Assembly (NCBI RefSeq): GCF_000328565.1
Contig: NC_019958.1
Coordinates: 1-64,000, forward strand
DNA length: 64,000 bases
Direction: 5' to 3'
Origin: Mycobacterium sp. JS623
GTDB lineage: Bacteria > Actinomycetota > Actinomycetes > Mycobacteriales > Mycobacteriaceae
Below the pieces are notes generated by a model. It was given only the letters and a program-made list of their open reading frames with translations, was not told where the DNA came from and did not search any database. Made by a program: the position numbers and the translations under genes. Each line of letters starts with the position of its first letter. Position 1 is the stretch's first letter. Of the stretch, positions 1 through 8,509 are shown in pieces.

Positions 1-453
1 CTCCGCCCAATGTGCCATACCTGAATTATGCTGTACTGGAACGGTTCTCACCACCCGCGCCCGCTCACGGCTCCGCCGCGCGCTTACAGCCAAACCTACT
101 GTATTGCAACGGGTTACGAGGCCAACACTGCGCGCCGGCTGCGCCGCGCTCATACCTTCACCCATGACTGCATCCTACCAGTGTTTGCTGGAACTATCAC
201 CGGATCCACACTGCCACCGGGGCGCCGGCTCACGCCGGCCCCCTCCCCCACCATGACACACACCCCACCAACCCACCGCCACCCACGGGCCACGCCCTAA
301 AACCATAAACAACACAACGCAGCATTTACACCCCGCCGGGGGGTCCCCCGGCCCAACCACGCACCGCGGAACACGACACCAACAGCAGGACTCACACCGC
401 ACGCCTCACAGCACACCAACTCGTCACGGACGTGCTAATAGCAATCACCACAC
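1..453. other. ORF-free hairpin-rich stretch
   Basis: I see no convincing gene. From about 230 to 450 the + strand is strikingly poor in G and rich in C and A. GC-rich hairpins are visible, for example GCCGGC-TCAC-GCCGGC near 225-240 and a perfect 8-bp arm hairpin at 335-352 (GCCGGGGG, GT, CCCCCGGC). Strand asymmetry plus strong hairpins would suit an origin, a transfer origin or a terminus, but nothing here proves any of these. Confidence 0.4.
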
Positions 454-496
454 TAACGACACCGCACCCCCGAGATAGTCCCGCAAGGTGTCGTTA
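454..496. promoter_or_regulatory. 10-bp perfect inverted repeat, possible operator
   Basis: TAACGACACC at 454-463 is repeated in inverted form as GGTGTCGTTA at 487-496, with a 23-nt spacer. It lies about 100 bp upstream of the PHD-like antitoxin gene. PHD-type antitoxins commonly repress their own promoter by binding such dyads, so an operator is the simplest reading; a hairpin in RNA is the alternative. Confidence 0.4.
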
Positions 497-595
497 TGCA
501 AGCTTGTATGGCGCGAATTCTGGCGCTTTTCTGGGTCTTTCGTTGGAGGTCTTCGCATCGGTAGCCTGAAAAGAGTGAACATCGGGAACAGACGT

Positions 596-1048
596 ATGAG
601 AACGGTGACTGAGGCGCGCAATGGGTTCAACGCGCTGCTCGCCGATGCCGCTCACGGCATAAACACGCATGTCATCCGGGGCGCCAAGGTTGCGGCCCAC
701 ATCGTGCCAGCCGGCGCGCCTATCATCGACGATCCGGCGCTCCTGGACCAAATGCTCGCTGCCTTCGTTACTGAGCAGGCCACAGCCATAGCAAACTCCA
801 GCGACGCAAAAGAAGGCGCGTCATGGACCGCGCCAGACATCGTAGGCAGGATGTTCGCCTGGGCATGGCTCACTGATCCCGTAGTGTTCGACAACGCAGT
901 TTTTGCATTCCACAAGGCACTCAGTGAGCAAACCGGGCGATCGATCGATCTTTGCGAACTATGGGACGTATTGCTGCCTGGGTTAACCGCCCACCTCAGC
1001 GATAGTGACATCCCCCAACTCGACGCCCGCCTACGCCGGCTTAGCTGA
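596..1048 (+). CDS. PHD-like antitoxin with C-terminal extension
   Basis: 150 aa from ATG 596, preceded by a GGGAA-like ribosome site; an open frame continues upstream to 488 but lacks a good start. Residues 1-45 read like a Phd/YefM-type antitoxin (EARNGFNALLADA, then a VIRGAKVAAHIVPAG strand), the family that neutralises Doc/RelE-type toxins and represses transcription. Residues 46-150 form an extra, mostly helical domain without a motif I recognise. No toxin gene follows directly, so it is either an orphan antitoxin or its toxin is not recognised. Confidence 0.65.
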   Translation: MRTVTEARNGFNALLADAAHGINTHVIRGAKVAAHIVPAGAPIIDDPALLDQMLAAFVTEQATAIANSSDAKEGASWTAPDIVGRMFAWAWLTDPVVFDNAVFAFHKALSEQTGRSIDLCELWDVLLPGLTAHLSDSDIPQLDARLRRLS

Positions 1049-1536
1049 TTGGCACTCTCGAGCACAATTAGGGTGACGATGGCGCGGGCCTTGAGGCCTC
1101 CTGCGCCTCGCTCAACTTCGGCCGCGCGGTCGTGATGGTTCGCGGCCGCGGTCTCACACTCACCGATATGCGTTGTCGTGGTGATGCTTCGGCACATGCG
1201 GCGCGAACACTTGTCGGGCACCCAGCGGGTTTCGATTGACCAGCGGATCGGTTGGTATACAACCTGATTCAGCGCAATGTTCAAGAGCCGCTACGACGGC
1301 AACGGAGCGTAGCCTCCGCCGTGGACGGGACCACCCGCATGTGCACCCCGCCTGCCACTTGCGAAACCCTGGGCACTGGGCTACCGAAGCGCAACCTTCA
1401 TTTCTCGACACAACAAGTCGAAGCGCTACCGCACTCTGTGTGCCCGCGGATTGTCCATTCATCGTTGTCGGGCGACGGCCAGCGGGCGACTCAAGCCGCC
1501 GATTGTCTGTGCCAGTCTCATTTTTGGTGCCCGTGC
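1049..1536. other. no gene seen
   Basis: Frames on both strands are open for up to about 100 codons, but their translations are Arg/Pro/Ser-rich, lack ribosome sites and look like GC-driven noise. Probably intergenic between the convergent antitoxin gene and the minus-strand gene ending at 1537. Confidence 0.4.
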
Positions 1537-1704
1537 TCATTCTTTGCCGAGGTTCCATAGCTCATCCAGGCCGTCGCTGAATCGGTTGTACTCCTCGGAT
1601 TGTTCGGAGATGGTGAGTCGGCGGGACTGTCCGCCGGGCAGTGTGATGGTGATTTCGGCGTCATCGCTGCCGTCGCGCCTGACGATGGTGATCTCGGTGG
1701 TCAT
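1537..1704 (-). CDS. small acidic hypothetical protein, 55 aa
   Basis: ATG at 1704 with AAAGGAGA about 10 nt upstream; TGA at 1537. The product begins MTTEITIVRRDGSDDAEITI, giving two short beta strands, then an acidic helix ending DELWNLGKE. Well-formed codon use and the strong ribosome site support a real gene. Function unknown; size and context fit the mini-proteins of actinobacterial plasmids and phages. Confidence 0.65.
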   Translation of the reverse strand: MTTEITIVRRDGSDDAEITITLPGGQSRRLTISEQSEEYNRFSDGLDELWNLGKE

Positions 1705-1938
1705 CGGCGTTCCGTCTCCTTTGGTTGATCGGTTTCACGCTCGCTGCTCGCGGTGTCAGATCGAATAGATGCGAATGTTCAGTGTTGCGTTTGATGGCAA
1801 TGTTTCTGGCCTGTCGGTACCGGACCAGGCGTCCGTTTGTATCCACCCAAACGTGCTGTGCGTCTGCGCCATGCGAAGGTGTCGTTGCAGCGTCGGTGGC
1901 AGTCACTGTTCTGCCGACTCAGCCCTCTTCCTGGCCCG

Positions 1939-2085
1939 TCAGGTTGCGTGTTTCTCGATCACCCAGTCCCAGTAGCCGAGGTTGGTGTCGTCGTTCTGAA
2001 CCTCGGACTTCCAGTCGCTACGGGGGTAGTCTGCGCACTCTCCCCACACGCCAAGTTCGTCGATCAGGCGTTCTTTCAGAGCCAT
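1939..2085 (-). CDS. small hypothetical protein, 48 aa
   Basis: ATG at 2085 with GGAAGGAA about 11 nt upstream; TGA ends at 1939. Sequence starts MALKERLIDELGVWGEC and ends WDWVIEKHAT, an acidic, Trp-rich helical mini-protein. It begins 28 nt after the stop of the membrane-protein gene at 2114-2347, so the two are likely co-transcribed. Function not recognised. Confidence 0.6.
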   Translation of the reverse strand: MALKERLIDELGVWGECADYPRSDWKSEVQNDDTNLGYWDWVIEKHAT

Positions 2086-2113
2086 GAGACGCTTGAGTTC
2101 CTTCCCGTGGTTG

Positions 2114-2347
2114 CTAACCGATGAAGTGCAGGAGCGCCCACACGGACCCGATCACGATGGCGTACGCCAGTAGTCCTCGGATGAGCCTTACGGCAATGCG
2201 TATGGGTCGCAGTACCAATCGCCGCGCTGCGCGCATCGTCCGCAGGGTTACGTGAGCTGCTGCCCCGGCCGACGCCGTCATGGTCACGTACGACGAGTGG
2301 GGGTCGACGCGGTTGATGACCGTGTCGAGGATGTCGGCTATCGCCAT
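2114..2347 (-). CDS. small membrane protein, 77 aa
   Basis: ATG at 2347 with AGAGGGAAAG upstream. The N-terminal half is soluble with a basic Arg-rich stretch around residues 39-58; residues 58-76 form one membrane segment (LLAYAIVIGSVWALLHFIG). Topology would leave a basic cytoplasmic N-terminus. First gene of a short operon with the 48-aa gene downstream. Function unknown. Confidence 0.65.
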   Translation of the reverse strand: MAIADILDTVINRVDPHSSYVTMTASAGAAAHVTLRTMRAARRLVLRPIRIAVRLIRGLLAYAIVIGSVWALLHFIG

Positions 2348-2401
2348 CAGATGCTTTCCCTCTGGTCTTGGTGGGTGGACGTCATGGTGCGAAGGTGCGT
2401 C

Positions 2402-2992
2402 TTACGCGGATGTGTTGATGCCGAAACGCTCTGGGGGCGACGCGGTTACGGTGTCAAAGAGGCTCAGTTGACGGCGGGGGGCATCCCACCCCAAGACCAC
2501 GGCGCCGTCAAGGACTCCGTGCTCGACAGCCTGGCGCAAGCGTGCGGCGCACGCATCGCCGTAGGCGATGAGCGCGGTGGCCACCGGTGCCGGTGGCTGG
2601 CCGCTCACTACCTCGGACCGTGCGGGTGGACGTAGGCGTCCGTATACGAAGACGACCGCTGTGGCTTTCGCCCACACGTGTTCGGCGAACCACCTCGAGT
2701 CGGGCCGCGCGGGAGTCAGTGCGATGCCCCCCTCGGCGTGGTCCGCCAGGCGCGCCAACCATTGCGGTCTTGTGGCAGGTGGTGGATTGAGCCACACGAC
2801 TCCGCTCCATGGCGCCCGTAACCCGTTCGCAGAAGCGTCGGTGATGCACCGCGCCGCGGTGGGCCACGGTTGCGGTCCTGGCGGGGGACACGGGTCCAGA
2901 TCGAAGGGACCGAGGGCTTCGACGAGCCAGCGCGGAGCCAATGCTGCTGCACCGCACTGTCGCGCTGACCTTTTGGCGGATGACATTGTCAC
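2402..2992 (-). CDS. phage-type DNA N-6-adenine methyltransferase
   Basis: 196 aa from GTG 2992, or 194 aa from ATG 2986. It matches the small phage/plasmid adenine methyltransferase family (Phage_Adm/Dam-like): FDLDPCPPPG near residue 29 for cofactor binding and the catalytic VVWLNPPPATR (DPPY-type, here NPP) near residue 66. It would methylate adenine in DNA using SAM. No endonuclease gene is adjacent, so it is an orphan enzyme, typical of elements that mask their DNA from host restriction. Family confidence is good; the target site cannot be read from sequence. Confidence 0.8.
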   Translation of the reverse strand: MTMSSAKRSARQCGAAALAPRWLVEALGPFDLDPCPPPGPQPWPTAARCITDASANGLRAPWSGVVWLNPPPATRPQWLARLADHAEGGIALTPARPDSRWFAEHVWAKATAVVFVYGRLRPPARSEVVSGQPPAPVATALIAYGDACAARLRQAVEHGVLDGAVVLGWDAPRRQLSLFDTVTASPPERFGINTSA

Positions 2993-3008
2993 AACCCGCC
3001 GTTCGCGG

Positions 3009-3245
3009 TCACGATTGAGGCCCTGGCGACAGCGGAGTGAGTTCGTCGGCGAACACTTGCACGATGGCGCCGGTCGCTTCGGACTTCACCTCGTAGATGT
3101 GAAACGGACTGTCGGTGGGGACACCGTCCATGGGGCCGAGGCGCCTGAGGACGCTCACCTCACCTTCGGCTGCGCACACAGCGGCTTCGGCCGTACCGGC
3201 GAGGAATAGGGCGCGGTCACCCGGGTCGAGCTGAGGTTGTGCCAT
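3009..3245 (-). CDS. hypothetical protein, 78 aa
   Basis: ATG at 3245, ribosome site TGGAGCG 6 nt upstream. It begins MAQPQLDPGDRALFLAGTAE and carries a beta-rich acidic C-terminal half. It lies 16 nt upstream of the adenine methyltransferase start and probably shares its transcript. No recognisable domain. Confidence 0.6.
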   Translation of the reverse strand: MAQPQLDPGDRALFLAGTAEAAVCAAEGEVSVLRRLGPMDGVPTDSPFHIYEVKSEATGAIVQVFADELTPLSPGPQS

Positions 3246-3302
3246 AGTCGTCGCTCCATTCGCCTGTGGGGATGGGATGCCTCGCGGGTCGAACCGTGTG
3301 GG

Positions 3303-3674
3303 TTACCAAGGGGTGTCGGCAACGACCTGTTGGACGAATAGCCATTCGCCGGCGGCGGCCGCGTCCCGCGTTGTGAAGGTCGGCTGCTCGTCAAAGGGAC
3401 GGGGATCGCAGACGATGCGCCATTTGTGGTCGCTGAAGTTTCGGCTGACGCAGCCGCATCCGCCGTTGGGCCATAGCGTTTCGTGTACGTACCACCCGCC
3501 GTGCCGCCAGGCCTCGTACGTGAACTGGCTGGGCACCTGCCCGCTCATGCGGTGCTTGGCCATGGCCAGCGGGCTCACGTATAGGCCGTTCTGCAGCTGG
3601 AACCATCCGCTCTGCAGTTGGGCACTCTTGTGCTGATCGGGTATGGCTACTGCGTCAATCACTATGTTGGACAA
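3303..3674 (-). CDS. hypothetical protein, 123 aa
   Basis: Likely TTG start at 3674 with GGAG 8 nt upstream. The protein is Trp- and Gly-rich (GGWYVHETLWPNGGCGCVSR near the centre) with a GCGC cysteine pair and a compact alpha/beta look. Head of the small minus-strand run 3674 to 2402. No family recognised. Confidence 0.6.
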   Translation of the reverse strand: MSNIVIDAVAIPDQHKSAQLQSGWFQLQNGLYVSPLAMAKHRMSGQVPSQFTYEAWRHGGWYVHETLWPNGGCGCVSRNFSDHKWRIVCDPRPFDEQPTFTTRDAAAAGEWLFVQQVVADTPW

Positions 3675-4093
3675 CTGCTTACTCCGCTTGTCGGTGATAT
3701 CGGCGGTTGCGTTCAGCGTTCACAGAACGTGGTCGCACCGTCGGATCGTGGGGTGGTACCGTGAGCGCTCGGAGACCCGTGAAGCTGCTCATGCACATCG
3801 CGTCACTGCTCCCACCCCTCGTTAGTTCGCTCCGCCCGGTCAGTGTCGCGAGCTGCGGGCCCGCAGCTGTTGCGCGACGCGTTTTCGGGCGTTGTTTTTG
3901 AGCGACGACGGCGTTTCCGACTAACCGAGGAGCCTCTGGCCGGTAGGGCGGGCACAACTGGGCCGCGCAGTCAGGCGCAATCGTCGGCGAGGATGAGCAA
4001 CTTCCACCGCTGGTCTGGCGCCTGCATCATTTGCCGTCGATCTGTCGAACGGGTCGCATATCAGCGGTGCCGTACCGATCATCCTGACAACTG
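3675..4093. other. intergenic, contains an 18-bp palindrome
   Basis: No well-supported gene. A perfect palindrome AGCTGCGGGCCCGCAGCT occupies 3851-3868, and TGACA-AC-TGTCA lies at the far end, next to the amidase stop. A + strand frame from about 3994 gives a 40-codon Cys-containing peptide (GACIICRRSVERV) without ribosome-site spacing; I do not call it. Confidence 0.4.
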
Positions 4094-4840
4094 TCAGCTG
4101 TGGCCGGCCTTCTGAGCGCGCAGAAAGGCGACGATGCCGTTCACGATGGCGTCTGCGTAGCGTTGCCGGCCGGCGGGGCTCTCCATGGCGCTGGCCTCTG
4201 CTGGGTTTCGCATGTTGCCTAGCTCGATCAACACCGCGGGATACTGGGCGAGGTTGAGGCCGGTGAGATCGGCTCGACCGTAGAGGCCAGAGCGGCCGAT
4301 GTAGTTGGCCGGTGAGAATCCCGCGGCGACGAGTTGGTCCCGCGTCTGTGTGGCCAACTCGAGGGCTGGCCCCTTCTGGGCCTGGTTGAGGGGCGGGTCA
4401 GAGAAGTTGACGTGAAAACCGTTGCCGGTGGGCGGGCCCCCGTCGGCGTGGATGCTGACGATGGCATCGGGCTGCAATCCGTTCGCCGCCGCGGCTCGGG
4501 CGTCCACACACGGTCCGACCGAGGTGTCGTCGCCGCGGGAGAGCGCCGATCGGATGCCGAGGTCGGTCAGTGCTGCCCGCACTCGCAATGTGGTGTCCCA
4601 GGTGAAGGAGTGCTCTGGGTAGCCGTCGGCGGTGGCGGTGCCGGTGGTCTGACAGTCCTTGGTTCCACCGCGGCCAGTGGGGACCTGGCGGCTGATTGAG
4701 GCATCGTTGGACCCGTTGTGACCGGGGTCGAGGAAAACGATCCTGCCGGCGACGTCGGAGTCAGCCAGGGCGACTGGCGTCGCCAGAAGCGACAGCGCAG
4801 TCGTCGCCACTGCAGCGAGCGCAGCGACCAAGTTGTTCAT
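4094..4840 (-). CDS. secreted N-acetylmuramoyl-L-alanine amidase (Rv3717/Ami1-like)
   Basis: 248 aa with a Sec signal peptide (residues 1-26, ending VALA-D). Amidase_3 zinc enzyme that cuts the MurNAc-L-Ala bond of peptidoglycan outside the membrane. Zinc ligands and catalytic residues are visible: H41 (DPGHNG), E76 (YPEHSF), H131 (SIHADGG) and E206 (IELGNMRN); C63 and C111 could form the disulfide seen in the M. tuberculosis enzyme. Ribosome site GGAGG 8 nt before ATG 4840. Length fits the single-domain mycobacterial family with no separate wall-binding domain. On a mobile element it may remodel the wall during transfer; a chromosomal housekeeping origin is the alternative. Confidence 0.88.
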   Translation of the reverse strand: MNNLVAALAAVATTALSLLATPVALADSDVAGRIVFLDPGHNGSNDASISRQVPTGRGGTKDCQTTGTATADGYPEHSFTWDTTLRVRAALTDLGIRSALSRGDDTSVGPCVDARAAAANGLQPDAIVSIHADGGPPTGNGFHVNFSDPPLNQAQKGPALELATQTRDQLVAAGFSPANYIGRSGLYGRADLTGLNLAQYPAVLIELGNMRNPAEASAMESPAGRQRYADAIVNGIVAFLRAQKAGHS

Positions 4841-4936
4841 ATCCGCTACCTCCTCACCCGCGCCCGAGTATGCCGGTCAGGCGGCCCGACGGGGAGGAAG
4901 ACAGCGGCATGAGAGTGCGGTTTCGCTGTGCCCGGC

Positions 4937-5206
4937 CTACTGGGCCTCGACGATGAAGGCTTCGGGCGGCAGCCAGAGGGTCATCAGCAGCTTGGACCGC
5001 TTGTTGGCGCTTCCCGCCGGCATCTGTACACACCCGAGCCAGTCCCCGTCCGCGCGCCGCAGCCATGCCACCTGCCGACCGAGCATGCGCGGCTCCAGCC
5101 AAAGCCCGGAGGCCTTGAGCCCAAGCGGCAGTTCATCCTTCCGGGCGCCCGATGGCGGGAACACGCGGGTGACGTCGACGGTGACCGCTCGATCGACGTG
5201 TGACAA
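4937..5206 (-). CDS. hypothetical protein, possibly SOS-regulated
   Basis: The frame runs to a GTG at 5242, but that codon is inside an exact LexA box, so I prefer TTG 5206, which has GGAGGGGG 11 nt upstream (89 aa). The protein is basic to neutral with a beta-rich centre (SGLWLEPRMLGRQVAWLRR) and ends LPPEAFIVEAQ. No domain recognised. If the LexA box works, the gene is DNA-damage induced. The start choice is uncertain. Confidence 0.6.
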   Translation of the reverse strand: MSHVDRAVTVDVTRVFPPSGARKDELPLGLKASGLWLEPRMLGRQVAWLRRADGDWLGCVQMPAGSANKRSKLLMTLWLPPEAFIVEAQ

Positions 5207-5234
5207 CGTCGGATAGTCCCCCTCCGCCCATTGT

Positions 5235-5250
5235 TCGAACACGCGTTCGA
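5235..5250. promoter_or_regulatory. LexA (SOS) box
   Basis: TCGAAC-ACGC-GTTCGA is an exact match to the established mycobacterial LexA-binding consensus TCGAAC-N4-GTTCGA. It sits 29 nt upstream of the preferred start of the minus-strand gene ending at 4937. I found no second exact copy in the window by eye. Confidence 0.7.
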
Positions 5251-5334
5251 TACTGCCAGATCGGGGTGGATTTGTCGCCGTCGGGCTTTCTTCCGTTGCG
5301 CTCCCGTGGCCAGCCAGAGGGCGAACGTTCGTTC

Positions 5335-7371
5335 TTATGCCGCAGCGGCGTCCTTACCGGACGCGTGGCGGCCACCACCGGTTGTTTCATGCGATGCGCG
5401 GCCGGCATCGGCGTTCGATCCACCCTTCTGCGAAGTGCCCTCGTCGCGCCGGTGGCGGCCGCCGGATTCCGACGGCGCCGAATCCGCGCCCTTGGTGGTT
5501 GCGGTGGACGCGCGAGTGGTTGCATTTTGCGGCGGCGTCGCGGCATGGCGGCCGTAGGTGTCGGCAGTCTGGTCGACGGTGGATGCCCCCGCCGTCGATG
5601 TTCCGGGTTTCGGTTTCACGGTTGGGGGCTTGTCGGTGTCTTTCGCGGTTGCCGGTTTGTCCGCGCCTTTCGTGGTTGCCGACTCGTCCGAATCCTTCGC
5701 AGTCGCCGGCTTGCCGGAGGCCGTCGTGGCGGTAGCGTCGGGGTCGGTCGTATCGGAAGGCGTTGTTGCCAACGGAGTATCGGTACGCGGCGCAGCGCCC
5801 TGGCGGTCGGGGTCAGAGGCCTCCGGTGTTGCACTTGTCGATGTTGATGCTGCCGCGTCATCGACGTCGGCGGTGGCGGCACTGTCCGGCGCCGTCGTCG
5901 CTGCGGCTGCTTTCCGCTGAGTGGCCAGGGGATGAGGGGAGTTGGGGATGCCTCTATCGTCGGCACCTGCGCTCGAATCTATGGCGCTGTCAGATTCGGC
6001 CACGCTCAGGGCGCTCAAGGCGACGGGGGTCGCGGCCGACTTCAATGAGGTGACCCACCCTCCGATGGCGTGTCCTACATCGATCGTGGTGGCGATCGCG
6101 TTGAGCGTCGCCGTGGTGGCCAATGCGGCCACATTGATGGCTCCGGTGACGACGGTGGCCAGATTGTTGGGCAGGCCGGCAACCAGTGGCGAAAGACCGG
6201 CCGCGAGAAGCAATCCGGACGCTGCTGTAGCGACACCGGAGACCAGGGAGTTCACCACTTGGGCGCCGGGGCCGGTCAGATCCGCCGCGAACCGGAAGGG
6301 CATCGAGGCGAACGCCGTGACGGTGTTGGCCACCGTTCCCACGGTGCTGCCCGCAGCGCCGACCAGAATCGACACGGCGCGGGTGTAGCTACCCAGGCTC
6401 AGTGGCTCTTGGCCGACGGCGCTGACCGCCCCAATGACAGCACCGGGCGTGCTGCCGCTGCCCAGCCAAGTTCCCACGATGGTGTTGGCCCCGCCGGCCA
6501 CAAGCCCCAACGCGGACACTCCTGCATTGGTGACTGCCGAGGCGATGCCGTTCACGCCGGCGACGATGGCACTGACCGGTGCTGAGACGATGCCCTGGAC
6601 GGCGGTGAGGGCACCGTTGATGAGCGCGATGTCGGTGACCGTCTTGCCGGCGTCGAGTAGACGATCTACCGCGTCTAGCGCATTGGTTACCTGCGCGGTG
6701 ACACCGTGGACGAGATCGTTGACCAAATGCAGGCCGGTGGCTCCGAGTTGGCTGACACCGGTGATGCCGTCCTGCAGCGCCAGGCCAGCGACCCCGAACG
6801 GGGTGTTGAGAAGGCCGATGTAGCTCGACGCCGCCAGCGGATTGTTCACGACGCTGGCCACCGCTTGCGCCACCGTCCCCACGGTGCCCGTCACGGTTGA
6901 CGTGAGCAGCTCGGCAATCTGGCCGGTGGTCAGGGTGATGCCGTCTCCTGCAGCGCCGACCGTGTTGTTGAGCTGAAGTAGCGCACCTCCGGAGGAAGCC
7001 TTGAGGGCGACGAGAACGGCTTTCAGGGTGGGGCTGCCGGCGGCCGCGGCGATGAGCTGATCCCACAGCGAGGTGTTCAGCCCGGACGCGGTATTCAACG
7101 CGCTGGTGAGGGAATGGCTGGCGTTGTCGACGAGCGCGGTCACCGTGGAGCTCGCCGACTCGAGTGCGACGTTGAGGTTCGCGGTGAGGGCGGCGACGTC
7201 GCGCGGGGAGATTGCCGCGGCCAGCTGCACCTCCGAGATGCTCACCTGGGGTAGGTGCACCGGCAGCCCGAGCGGGTGCTGGTTGGTAGCGATGACCGGA
7301 CTGAGCGCGATGGCACTCGCCATGGTGAACGCGATACCGGTTCTGAACAGGGGACGGGCGGACAGTTCCAC
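5335..7371 (-). CDS. large secreted Ala-rich PE/PGRS-like protein
   Basis: 678 aa from GTG 7371 (GGAGG 5 nt upstream; TTG 7395 is the alternative). A signal-like hydrophobic N-terminus (LFRTGIAFTMASAIALSPV) is followed by about 450 residues of Ala/Val/Leu/Thr/Gly-rich, low-charge sequence with recurring VxxxVxNAL-type helices, as in non-tuberculous mycobacterial proteins often labelled PE-PGRS-like. The last 200 residues are disordered, rich in Thr, Ala, Asp and Lys, with imperfect repeats of the KPATAKDxD type, ending Gly/His/Arg-rich. It probably sits in or outside the cell envelope. No catalytic motif. Divergent from the XRE regulator at 7570, whose target it may be. Confidence 0.7.
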   Translation of the reverse strand: MELSARPLFRTGIAFTMASAIALSPVIATNQHPLGLPVHLPQVSISEVQLAAAISPRDVAALTANLNVALESASSTVTALVDNASHSLTSALNTASGLNTSLWDQLIAAAAGSPTLKAVLVALKASSGGALLQLNNTVGAAGDGITLTTGQIAELLTSTVTGTVGTVAQAVASVVNNPLAASSYIGLLNTPFGVAGLALQDGITGVSQLGATGLHLVNDLVHGVTAQVTNALDAVDRLLDAGKTVTDIALINGALTAVQGIVSAPVSAIVAGVNGIASAVTNAGVSALGLVAGGANTIVGTWLGSGSTPGAVIGAVSAVGQEPLSLGSYTRAVSILVGAAGSTVGTVANTVTAFASMPFRFAADLTGPGAQVVNSLVSGVATAASGLLLAAGLSPLVAGLPNNLATVVTGAINVAALATTATLNAIATTIDVGHAIGGWVTSLKSAATPVALSALSVAESDSAIDSSAGADDRGIPNSPHPLATQRKAAAATTAPDSAATADVDDAAASTSTSATPEASDPDRQGAAPRTDTPLATTPSDTTDPDATATTASGKPATAKDSDESATTKGADKPATAKDTDKPPTVKPKPGTSTAGASTVDQTADTYGRHAATPPQNATTRASTATTKGADSAPSESGGRHRRDEGTSQKGGSNADAGRASHETTGGGRHASGKDAAAA

Positions 7372-7463
7372 GGGAGCCTCCAACAGGCTGGTCAATCGGA
7401 CATGAACAATGACGAAGGCGCTGGTCAGACGTGCGCAGCGGAGTCCGCTGACACCAATAATAC

Positions 7464-7496
7464 TTTAAACGCGTACGCTATAACACTGCGTTAAAA
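7464..7496. promoter_or_regulatory. AT-rich divergent promoter with imperfect dyad
   Basis: The gap between the divergent genes at 7371 and 7570 holds the most AT-rich stretch of this part. TTTAAACGC (7464-7472) and GCGTTAAAA (7488-7496) form a dyad with one mismatch, around CTATAAC. The double-XRE protein encoded next door is the obvious candidate binder. Confidence 0.45.
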
Positions 7497-7569
7497 CACT
7501 CTGTCTACGCAATACAGCGATGGTGCGATGAGTCTGTGCGGTTATGAGCGACACCCGGATGGCCGCCGC

Positions 7570-8016
7570 ATGAGCCGACGCGTTCTGCGCGGCTTCGACG
7601 CCGACACGTTCGCGACACTGCGCCGCGAGCGGGGATTCAGCGTCAGCGACCTGGCACGGCTGTCGGGGACATCGCTGAGCACCATCCACCACTGGGAGTC
7701 CGGGCGGCGAACGCCGCAGATCGACATCCTGGCCACCGTCATGACCGTCCTGGCGGCACCGATTGACGCCGTTGTGCGCATCGTGGAAGACCAGCGCTTC
7801 CCCGGCGATTGGCGGGTCATGAAGGGGCTCACTCAGCCGCAACTGGCCGCTCAAGCCCAGCTGCCCACCGCGACCGTGCAGCGGATCGAACGCGGAGAAC
7901 ACCCGTTGTCGGAGGCCAACGCTCACACGTTGTCTGGTCTGCTCGGCATCAGCCCGCAGACCTATCGCGACGCCTACCATCGTGCCCGCCAACGCCCCCC
8001 GGGTACGTCCTGCTGA
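7570..8016 (+). CDS. transcriptional regulator with two XRE-type HTH domains
   Basis: 148 aa from ATG 7570; an in-frame ATG at 7528 would add 14 residues. Two helix-turn-helix units are visible: residues about 13-55 (LRRERGFSVSDLARLSGTSL then HHWESGRRTP) and about 80-125 (MKGLTQPQLAAQAQLPTATV then RIERGEHPL), each with the XRE pattern xLAxxxGxSxxTxxxxExGxxxP. The role would be DNA-binding repressor or activator. Neither start has a clear ribosome site, so a leaderless transcript is possible. Confidence 0.85.
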   Translation: MSRRVLRGFDADTFATLRRERGFSVSDLARLSGTSLSTIHHWESGRRTPQIDILATVMTVLAAPIDAVVRIVEDQRFPGDWRVMKGLTQPQLAAQAQLPTATVQRIERGEHPLSEANAHTLSGLLGISPQTYRDAYHRARQRPPGTSC

Positions 8017-8065
8017 CTTGCGACACCGCGGGGGGTCGGTTCAAAAGTCATCGCGCCAGTGACAA

Positions 8066-8329
8066 TCACTGCGGTGCCGACCCGAAGAACTGCCGAACCC
8101 ATTCGGGGCCGAAGGGGCCGAATCGGGCGGGATCGTCGACGAACACCTGGGTCTCGTTCCCACCGGCGGCAGTGGTGATCATGACGACCGGTCCGCCGAG
8201 TTCGTTGCCGACGAAGACCACCGGCTTCGTCGGCTCGCCGGGGTAGCTGACATTGACACGGTAGGACACCTGCCCGGCGATACCGTTGTTCCGAACAATC
8301 TCCCCCAGAGTTGGTGTCACTTCGCCCAT
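8066..8329 (-). CDS. hypothetical protein, 87 aa
   Basis: ATG 8329 has GGGGGA 9 nt upstream; the frame is open ten codons further. Beta-strand rich (VVFVGNELGGPVVMITTAAG) with a C-terminal amphipathic end FGPEWVRQFFGSAPQ. Its style matches small actinobacterial plasmid/phage proteins. Function not recognised. Confidence 0.6.
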   Translation of the reverse strand: MGEVTPTLGEIVRNNGIAGQVSYRVNVSYPGEPTKPVVFVGNELGGPVVMITTAAGGNETQVFVDDPARFGPFGPEWVRQFFGSAPQ

Positions 8330-8509
8330 TTGAGTAATCCCCCAGTGCTGTCGAACCACCCGCCTATTACCGCGCGGGAGCGCTTGTGCGCTGTATCGTC
8401 AACCTAGGAGACCGTGGACGGGTGACCGCGCACATCTGCGTGTCGGCGGGGAGTTTGTGAGCCTGCCGCGGCGTTTCGAGCCGCGGACCGCGGCGGATGC
8501 GCTTGGTCT

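Noticed and set aside
1661..1906. Minus-strand 81-codon frame from GTG 1906
   Set aside because: It overlaps the well-supported 55-aa gene, has no clear ribosome site and its C-terminal part is Arg/His noise translated from that gene's leader.
3994..4115. + strand 40-codon Cys-containing frame
   Set aside because: No ribosome-site spacing, and it runs antisense into the amidase gene end.
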